DNA of 64,000 nucleotides from Isoetes taiwanensis (taxonomy: Eukaryota; Streptophyta; Lycopodiopsida; Isoetales; Isoetaceae). The notes under the pieces are model-generated. The model worked only from the letters and a program-made list of their open reading frames with translations, was not told the DNA's origin and made no database searches. The translations under genes and the position numbers were made by a program. Positions 56,945-64,000 of the stretch are shown piece after piece. Each line of letters opens with the position of its first letter. Positions within the stretch are counted from its first letter, which is position 1. Location of the stretch: assembly GCA_021234155.1 (NCBI GenBank), contig JAJEKV010000001.1:248001-312000 (forward strand). Direction: 5' to 3'.

Positions 56945-58239
56945 TAGAACATTCATCTGAAACGGAAGATGGTATTTATAACTTTCCCTTTCTTCAACGT
57001 GGATTCTTTAGGAATTGTATTAAACCCTTGGAAATAAACCGGAGACCAATTATTGTGTTCTGTTAGCTGTCTTTGCGTTTTTGAAAAGCAGTCATGCATT
57101 TTATACATTTTTATTCAGAGGTGAATTGAGTAATGTTCTCTTTGGCCTCTTGCAATGCTAATGTCCTTTCTACTTGGCAGATCTGCAATTTATTTGTGTC
57201 CTGAATGGACTCAGGTAAGGAGAATATTGTAACCCACTCAAGATAAGATTGTATAAAGAAAGGGACCTATTGCGTCGAATACAAGGAAAGCCCATCCATT
57301 TTGCCATCCTGGTTGAAGCAGTATGTCTACTTCATCATGCATAGGTTAGTCTGTTGGTTACTATCATCCCATCTTCTTTGTTGATATTGAACTTTGATGG
57401 TAAAATGGATGCTCTTTAGGTCATGCTATCATTCAGTTTTATGAGGTGGGTTGACGAAAATGCCTGGAGGTAGAACAGCCTATTGGCTTCCCTCTGCTCG
57501 CACCAATATTCAGATGTTTGTGCCCGATGGTTCAAACCTTTGCACGAAGAATTGAATGGAGAATAGGTTGAAAGAAAACAACTTTGAGTGAAGTCTCAAG
57601 GTGAAGGGTCTTTTCCTGAAGTGTTGCTTCTGATCATGATTGTTCCAATGCTTTTCCCTTCTTAATATCCATCATTTTTGTTTTCGAGAAGGGAGGCGGT
57701 ACATTTGTCACCATGGCAGCTCTGCAAGAAGTTATGCATCTTTTGCTTTGGGTAGCATGAAAATGCAAGTCAGTACTTGATTAGTGCTAGGAGTGAGTAA
57801 TTATTGAGATTTCTGTGTGTTTTGTAGCATGGACACCGAACTTAGACTGCGAGATTACCAATTTTTATATTCCAGAATTGGCTTTTTGGATCACAGTTAA
57901 ATTGTTAATTAGTATCGTATTTCTTGAAACAATTTAAGCATGCAATGATGTGAATTTTACGACACAATGAATTGCAGTTTGTTTATAATTTTAGGACTGT
58001 AAAGTTAATCTAGGCCAACAAATTTTGTATACTAAGTGTAAACTTGGCCCAACTTCTCAACAGTGCATTGTTCAAGCTCATGTTACGGCTTTATGCCGGC
58101 TAGGGAGAGTGGCTCAGGCTCAACTCAGAAGAAAGAAAATATGTTTTAAAGATAGTAGATAAGTTGTCAAGGGGTCTAGATTTTAAGTTATAAATTACAA
58201 GTCCTGGCCGATGATTCCTACCGCCTTCAATCGTTGCGC
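56945..58239 (+). other. REV1 3' flank
   Basis: AT-rich sequence after the stop codon, presumably 3' UTR and flank. No further gene was recognised before the GC-rich LINE begins. Confidence 0.4.
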
Positions 58240-59120
58240 AAAGGTGTAAAGATATGGTCAATCGTTGAGTGGCGGGGGCCTAAAAGCACCGCCAGGTGTG
58301 AGGGGGCTCGCACATCTAGCTGCCTCTGCCTAGCGGGTCAACTGGCCGCCGAGAATGCCGACCAACGGTTTGGCAAATCTTGAAGACCCATGATCGTCCG
58401 GTAATTGGCCGGACGATTAATGGGTCGCCCGCCTTGTGAATGGGAACAACCCCGCTTGTGGTCCATTGTTGGGGAGACCTTCCCGCAATGCTGTTGAACA
58501 GGGTAGTGAGGGCCAAGCACAAAGCCGGGCGCCACCGCCCATTTGAGTAACTTCGGCCTGCATACCATCGAGGTCACCGCCTTCCCATTAGCCGGCCGTT
58601 CGGGCCCTCCTCAACATCCTCCTCCACGAGAACCAATAGGGCCCATCCCTGGGGGTATGGGCGTCTGGCGTCCCTGGCGGGTCATAGAGCATTTGGCAAA
58701 TCTTGCTCCCCTTTGCCGGGTGTGATGTCCCCCCAGTAGGGCGGGCTGGCCTTCAAGCACTATCTTCAAAAGGTTCGAGGATGAGTGTCCAAAGAGGCCG
58801 AACATCTCCCCGATGCACGGCAAGGTACCGCGCCTTTGTCTCCCTTCGGATGGGCGCTAATGCGGTGGTGGCCTGGCAAGCTGCACACGGATCCGAGATG
58901 TGACGAACTGCTATGCGTTCTTTACACTCGCGATCAAACCATCGATTCTGGGGGAATGTTCTTGACCACGGCGGCGGACGGGTGCCAAAGCACTGTCCCG
59001 CCATCCCGTAATAGCGAAGTCACCGGTGATGCTCACGCTGCTCTAGTGTGGAGGTCCGCACTTGCGGGAGGGCGCCCATGAGCATCTCGGCGTAGTCCCC
59101 TCGCCGCTCATAATCTAGTC

Positions 59121-59991
59121 TCAACCGAGGGCCGAGGGGCTGGCATAGTGGGCGTTCTCGGCGGCTTGCCAAACCAAGTCAAATAAAGTGGGAGGTGATC
59201 TCGAGTCGACCTCCTCATCCCGTATGCCCGCATTGCCCACCCGGAAACGACTGACGAGATGCATATCTTGCGCAACTACGAGCACATAGTCCACCACACT
59301 AGACCCTCCCCCCTGATTGTCCTGTCTGCATGTGCACTTGCGAGAATCGGGCCACTGTGACAGGCCATTGCAAATTATCAAGTCAAAAATACCACATAGC
59401 AGGAGCAACTGTCTGCCAAAGCGAGTGACCTGGCTGTCATCCGATCCTCGTGGCCAGGTTGCTTCTGCGGGGCGTAGCTGCAGGACATCGTCAGCGAGGG
59501 GGTCAAGTCGCATGGGCTGCTCTACTCCTGTCCGTGCATTGAAGTCTCCAAGAAGGACGACCCTACCCAACTGCTGGTGCTGCTGTATGTCATCATATAG
59601 ATCGACATAAGGGTCCATCCTATCCGCATCGGGGTGGCTGCGATAGAAGGTGCTCTCTGCGTGAGGGAAATAACAGGCGGCCAGAAAAAGAGGGTTGCCA
59701 CTGGTATTATGCACACGAACCCACAAGTACCGGTTGTGTCTGTCTGTCTTCTGGAGGGTAACCGAATGTGCCAAGGTTGTCCGGTAGTAGCAAGCCACTC
59801 CACCATGACCCCTCTCGTCTGTCACATTGAAGACCGAGAAATGTTGGTAACCCGGTCGGTAGCTCGTGCCCAGCATGCTCCCATGTCTCCATGAGAAAGA
59901 TGAGATCCATATCGGCTGCCACGGAGTTCAGACTGTCCCCCTTCTGCCAAGGGAAGCCTCGACAATTCCATGAGACCACCCGGAGGCACAA
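59121..59991 (-). pseudogene. LINE AP-endonuclease domain
   Basis: The start MCLRVVSWNCRGFPWQKG and then LIFLMETWEH (Glu of the active site) lie in one frame. RGHGGVACYY, RVVLLGDFNARTG (GDFN motif) and SSVVDYVLV (SxxDY, near the end) lie in the following 251-codon frame (59876-59121). In living elements this enzyme nicks target DNA to prime reverse transcription. One frame change lies between the two parts. Most catalytic motifs are still recognisable. Confidence 0.8.
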
Positions 59992-59999
59992 TTCCTATT

Positions 60000-61500
60000 T
60001 GTCAACAGGGGATGGTATCGCAAACCGAAGTCGCTGGGAGGGGAGGAAGCGAGGCCGAAAGGGAGAAGTAGATGGAGCGGAGGCGCGATGTGGTCGAGAG
60101 GGCATGGGTCGTGAGGGAGCAGGAGTAGGGCAGGGGAGAAGGGGGCCGGCGGGTAGGAGAAGCGTATGTGGCCACGTGCAACACCGGTTGGGCTGCGGGG
60201 TCGCAGCGAGAGCGGTGCTCGGAAAATGTGCATCCCGCCTCGAACCAATCCCCGCACCCCACAGTGGCGAATGCCTCGACCACCCCTCGACAAGCTCCCC
60301 GCCTCAAGTGCCTCCCGTTGCACGGTGTGAGGTCCCGTCCACGCATGTGGATGTCCCTTCAAAGATCCGGCCCCCGCGCAATATGGCATCACGCACTGCA
60401 TCCGCAACCGCGGAATATGACAATGCGCCACGGCCGGGCCGAGCCCCATGATGGGCTGCTCGAGAAATGTGAACTGCCTCGGGAATGTCATCCGATCGGT
60501 GAATGTGTGTTCGGATGTTGTGGGCGAGACTCTCCTCCTCGCTGCTCGCATGCCTCGAACTACCGACAGTGGCCTCTCCGCTTCTGCCTCGAGTTCCCGC
60601 CAAGGGTCAAAGGTGGGCGAGGGCCGTCCCCCCGGCCGGGGTGGTGGTGGTGGCCGGGATGGCGGAGTGGCCGGAGGCGGGCAAAGAAGGCGGGGGCCCC
60701 GGGCCGCGTGGGAGGGAGGCCGTGGGCTGAGTAGCGGTCCGAGCCGCCGCTCGCCCCGGGAAGTCGGGAGCACAGCTCTTGCAGGCCCTAGGCCGGGCCG
60801 CTTGGCCATCTCCCCGCCTGCACCGGCCGCAAAATGACTATGAACCCCCTGGCAGGGAGACCCCCGCTCGGCTTTTATGGATGGTTGCCCGCAACCCCGG
60901 AGCTCCGTGCTCGAGTAGCGAGATGCTGCTCGAGCCCCAAAGACACGGCTTCTGCCGAGGGGCGGGCTTGCTTGTTCCGATCTTACTCAAAGATCCCGGC
61001 CGTAATGCGGCCGACCGCAAGAGTAGCCCGCGCTTCCGCGGCCATGGTGGTGGCCGCCTCCACCTCGGACCGGGGCCGGTGACACCGTGACCATCGCCTC
61101 CTGCATTGCGCGCTCCCTCTCTGTGTCATGGTGTCCGTGGCGAACCACGAGTCTAGGGGACCCGCATGTCGGCGACCTCTGCGCGGCTTTGTTGCCGCCG
61201 GGTGTGCGTGCCAAGGCTATCTTCCACATGCGGCGTCGGCGGGTCTCGGACACTTGTGATGCGGTTCTTCTCGACCACCATTTGCCTTTTGAGCACATGG
61301 GATGCCGAGACTCCATCTCCACCATCATGCCATGCCGGGCGGGCACCTTTGTTAGCCTCAATACGAAAGCAATCGTTAGCCTCCACTCCCGGCTTTGACA
61401 TGGCTCCAATCCTCTGCTTAGAAGCGGGAGTTCCTATGTGGTCTGAGCAATCAATCCCTTCCGGCCGGGCCGGCCTCGGGCCGAGGGGCCTTTAGCCTTA
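60000..61500 (-). pseudogene. LINE ORF1-like region
   Basis: A long - strand frame (60809-59928, 293 codons) is rich in Pro, Arg and Ser (PPPATPPSRPPPPPRPGG), with short frames further upstream to 61409. It sits where ORF1 is expected, 5' of the endonuclease. I recognise no RRM or zinc knuckle, and frames on the other strand are just as open because of the base composition, so the real reading frame is uncertain. Confidence 0.4.
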
Positions 61501-61626
61501 GCCCGAGCCTCCTTCTTCATGGAGGATGACTCTCCCCTATCCCATGATGGCTGATCGGGACCGCTTTGTCTGGGACCCCTCGCCTTGGGTTTCCCAGGCT
61601 GACCCATCTTCTGTGGCCATGACTTT

Positions 61627-61838
61627 CAAAGTTTGAGGGGTCTCTGGTTGTGGAAAGGGTGCTTAGAATCCAATTTGGGGACTCAAAAACGCGGGCAGAG
61701 CACCTTTTGGGGGTTTGGGGGTATTGGGGTTCCAAAGTTTGAGGGGTCTCTCGGCTGCTTAAAGGGTGCTTAGAATCCAATTTGGGGACTCAGAAAGGCG
61801 GGCAGAGCACCTTTTGGGGGTTTGGGGGTTTTGGGGTA
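61627..61838 (-). repeat. 106-bp tandem duplication
   Basis: CAAAGTTTGAGGGGTCTCT starts copies at 61627 and 61733. Both contain GGGTGCTTAGAATCCAATTT and GCACCTTTTGGGGGTTTGGG. It borders the 5' side of the GC-rich LINE and may belong to its promoter/5' UTR; tandem 5' repeats are known in LINE promoters. Confidence 0.8.
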
Positions 61839-62347
61839 CGGTGTCCATTGGCTAAGCACTTAAGCACAGAATCCATATGCTTGCTACAGAGGCAGCTTAT
61901 AAGCTGTGTATGCCACATTGCAACATGCCCAAGGAGATGCTCCCTAGCACTTATCCTTTGAAATGCCAAGCTCGCATTGCCAACTCAACATATGAATCTT
62001 CAAACTGATGAGGGTATAGATACCACCAAGGCTAAGGCAGCACCCATATAGGCTACAAGGTAGCCATCGAAGGCTACAATAATTGCCCATACAAGGCTAC
62101 CTAACTATCCAGTCCCCTTGTCAATAAGGGCTTACAATTAAATGCTAAGACTAATAAATCAACCATCTATTGTAAAATAAGCATTGGCATTTAGAGGAAA
62201 CACGTTGATATCGATTTGAATTATTTACAAACAAGTTGCATTTCATTAGAGTAGATCTCATGCGATTCCAAATTTTTTTAGCCTTATTTCTAACAAAAAG
62301 GACATCTGAAGCATTCTAGGGCTTATTTGTCATTGAAAGTAAGAGTT

Positions 62348-62379
<32 letters not shown>

Positions 62380-62551
62380 GTGGAGGGGAATCCCTTTACA
62401 AGACATTTCTGCTCTTTTTCTCAGATGAATAGTCGACAAATGTAATCACAACAAAGTGCAATTTTTGAGAAAATTTATATTTATAAATGGGTTCATTACA
62501 ATATATATCACAGTCAACAAAGAGACCATGGCAACCGTGTTGTCACAACGG
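61839..62551. other. AT-rich region with a 28-T run
   Basis: No gene was recognised. A pure T run at 62352-62379 may be the poly-A tail of a - strand retroposon, but no body was recognised on its right side. Confidence 0.35.
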
Positions 62552-62802
62552 TTACACCCTCTTCACACACGGACCACCTAAATGGGAACATGTGTGGAGT
62601 ATCCTCCGACCTGTTCCAAGTCGTGAGAGCAACTTGAAGACAAAAGGTGCTTCATGAGCTACGCGTTGGCCTGTCCAACCGATATCATCACCCTCTTCTC
62701 GCCTCCTTCCTTTGATGAACAGATCTTTCCATTGCTCTCGAACATGTACTATTTGGTCAGGATAAGGATTGCAAAAGACAGAATCAAGTTTGTCAAGTGA
62801 TG
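62552..62802 (-). CDS. Candidate terminal exon, unknown function
   Basis: On the - strand a CATGTCTGTAG acceptor (about 62803) is followed by an open frame ASLDKLDSVFCNPYPDQIVH, VREQWKDLFIKGRRREEGDD, IGWTGQRVAHEAPFVFKLLS, ending at a stop at 62552. Its protein-like composition and good acceptor suggest an exon. I recognise no family. It cannot be joined directly in frame to the candidate exon at 63292-63446, so an exon between them would be needed, or they are unrelated. Confidence 0.3.
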
Positions 62803-63291
62803 CTACAGACATGAAAATAAAATAAGAACTAGTTATGAGAAAGACAGGTCTGAGGGCCTTTCTTGATGCATGAGTCAAGAAAAATAGCTCACAAGACAAA
62901 TAAAATAAGAACTAGTTTTGAGGGCCATTCTAATACATGCAGGTTTGAAGGCCTTTCTCCATTCACGAGTCGAACCTTTGTAGCGAGTCGAGAAAGGTAA
63001 CTCAGGGCGCAAAAGGCATGTCTTAGGGCCCTTCTCGACTCGCTTCCCTTGCGCATGTCATCCTCATTTACATTATGGAATATATGTCTATGATGTGTTT
63101 CGGCCATGTCTTTCGTGCCATACCCAATCATACCCTAGAAATAGTATAATTTAGAGTCCTTCAGCACTATGCATAAAATCATGTAATCAATGGGCTTTAA
63201 TGTTCCCCATCCAAGGAATTTCTTCAACATTTTATTCACACAAGTATAGAGCATTTATTCTAAATACACACTGCCAATGAAAGTAATTTAC

Positions 63292-63446
63292 CTCAACTCC
63301 ACTCTTAGAAAATCACAAGTTTTATCATAGAATGCAAGGTCAATGTCTTTCCCACTTGAACTTAAAGTAACATTAACATCAAGATTACGATCCTCACCTA
63401 GTTGGAACAATTTGCCTTTTGGTGTGGCTGCATCCTTCTCCTGCAT
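63292..63446 (-). CDS. Candidate exon, unknown function
   Basis: On the - strand from an ATG at 63446: MQEKDAATPKGKLFQLGEDR, NLDVNVTLSSSGKDIDLAFY, DKTCDFLRVEL, then AG|GTAAAT, a consensus plant donor at 63291/63292. An in-frame stop lies just upstream, so the exon starts with this ATG or at an internal acceptor (GTGGCAG). Family not recognised. Confidence 0.35.
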
Positions 63447-64000
63447 TTTCCTCTGCCACTAGGTTCTATATCTTTGATTTCTTTCAACTGGTCGCTTCCT
63501 CATTGCAAATCCAAAAAGATATAGCATGCCCTGATAAGTCCAAATGCTGGGGAGTTCTAAAGAGTATGGCCCTAGCCCATCATCTCCTCGTCGTCCCTAG
63601 CCCATCCGCCTCTCAATTCCGAGGCGATGCACTCCCATGCAAATGAATGCAACCATTCTGCACTTCTTTATGTGCAAATGCATCAAGAGCTACCATTGTG
63701 GACCCCCAGTATGCATGATACTAATTTGGATTTTTTAGCATGTTGTCTTTACCATTTCTAAAGCCCTAGCATTCTAAAGCTTACTTAGGAAGCACGTATC
63801 TAGATATTGTTGTTTACCTGTATGCACCTTTGTTAGTGCACATTCCATCGGAGAATCATAAAGTTCATTTCTCCTTCTAGCATGCTTTAAGCCATTGTGG
63901 ACCTATGGCCATTGTGTACGCGAGGTTTGGAAGTTGAGTGTCTTCCACATTGACCATTTTTATAAGTTTATGATGTGACATTCTAGTCAAATCCTCTGTA
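63447..64000. other. Window end, no recognised feature
   Basis: Only a 75-codon + strand frame (63419-63646) that overlaps the candidate - strand exon. No domain or repeat was seen. Confidence 0.35.

Larger units (their letters stand above)
58240..61600 (-). mobile_element. GC-rich LINE with ORF1 and endonuclease, 3' part missing
   Basis: A sharply GC- and CpG-rich island in AT-rich DNA, read on the - strand. From about 61500 to 60000 is a proline/arginine-rich ORF1-like region. From 59991 to 59121 is an AP-endonuclease domain. From about 58577 to 58300 is the entry to the reverse transcriptase (VPIHKAGDP, NYRTIM). Nothing of the RT palm or a 3' tail follows; the sequence returns to AT-rich DNA near 58200. 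LINE copies usually lack the 5' end, so loss of the 3' end suggests a later deletion or a non-standard event. Frameshifts are present in ORF1 and the RT entry. Confidence 0.75.

Noticed and set aside
60168-60837. + strand frames of 129-188 codons opposite the LINE ORF1
   Set aside because: GC-rich composition opens all frames; the endonuclease fixes the element on the - strand.
1-64000. LTR retroelements
   Set aside because: No paired long terminal repeats and no gag or integrase-type motifs were recognised in the window.

Overview
The window is nuclear DNA of a land plant, dominated by transposable elements. The evidence is one spliced host gene with GT-AG introns and plant-like protein sequence (REV1), LINEs with the plant-type zf-RVT tail, tRNA-headed SINE pieces, and hAT, pogo, PIF/Harbinger and Helitron-like relics. 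The TE mixture suggests a seed-free plant such as a fern or lycophyte; that is inference. No genes look bacterial or organellar, and I recognised no LTR element.

Layout, left half. A LINE 3' part with a poly-A tail fills 1-2433. A large DNA transposon spans about 4054-19190, flanked by a perfect 14-bp direct repeat. It carries two convergent broken genes: a + strand gene with an FCP1-like (HAD/CTD-phosphatase) domain and a - strand DDE-type transposase. Inside are two inverted arrays of CCACCA/TGGTGG repeats. A complete hAT element (8688-14135, 8-bp duplication GACAAAGT) sits in an apparent intron of the phosphatase-like gene. It carries its own convergent pair: a broken BED/DUF659 transposase (-) and a broken protein-kinase-like gene (+). 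A poly-A retroposon tail lies at 19205-20260 and a strong hairpin at 20383-20477. A pogo-like Tc1/mariner element follows at 21405-26384 with TA flanks, split by a LINE with an ATTC-repeat tail.

Middle (26.4-46 kb). No gene is clearly intact here. There are small tandem duplications, a hAT transposase tail, MITE-like repeats, long polypurine/polypyrimidine tracts, a degenerate PIF/Harbinger transposase, and a composite repeat family made of CT arrays, tRNA-like SINE heads and TTCTAGAA arrays. The TTCTAGAA arrays form perfect heat-shock-element strings next to Helitron-like 5' ends.

Right part. REV1, the translesion deoxycytidyl transferase, is the one gene that looks intact: 23 coding exons at 46236-56944, about 1,041 aa, with BRCT, Y-family polymerase, two UBM motifs and the C-terminal domain all in frame. 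One intron holds a three-unit tandem retroposon-like repeat. Downstream is a GC-rich LINE on the - strand (about 58240-61600) that keeps ORF1 and the endonuclease but loses most of the reverse transcriptase. The last 2 kb holds two candidate exons of an unrecognised - strand gene.
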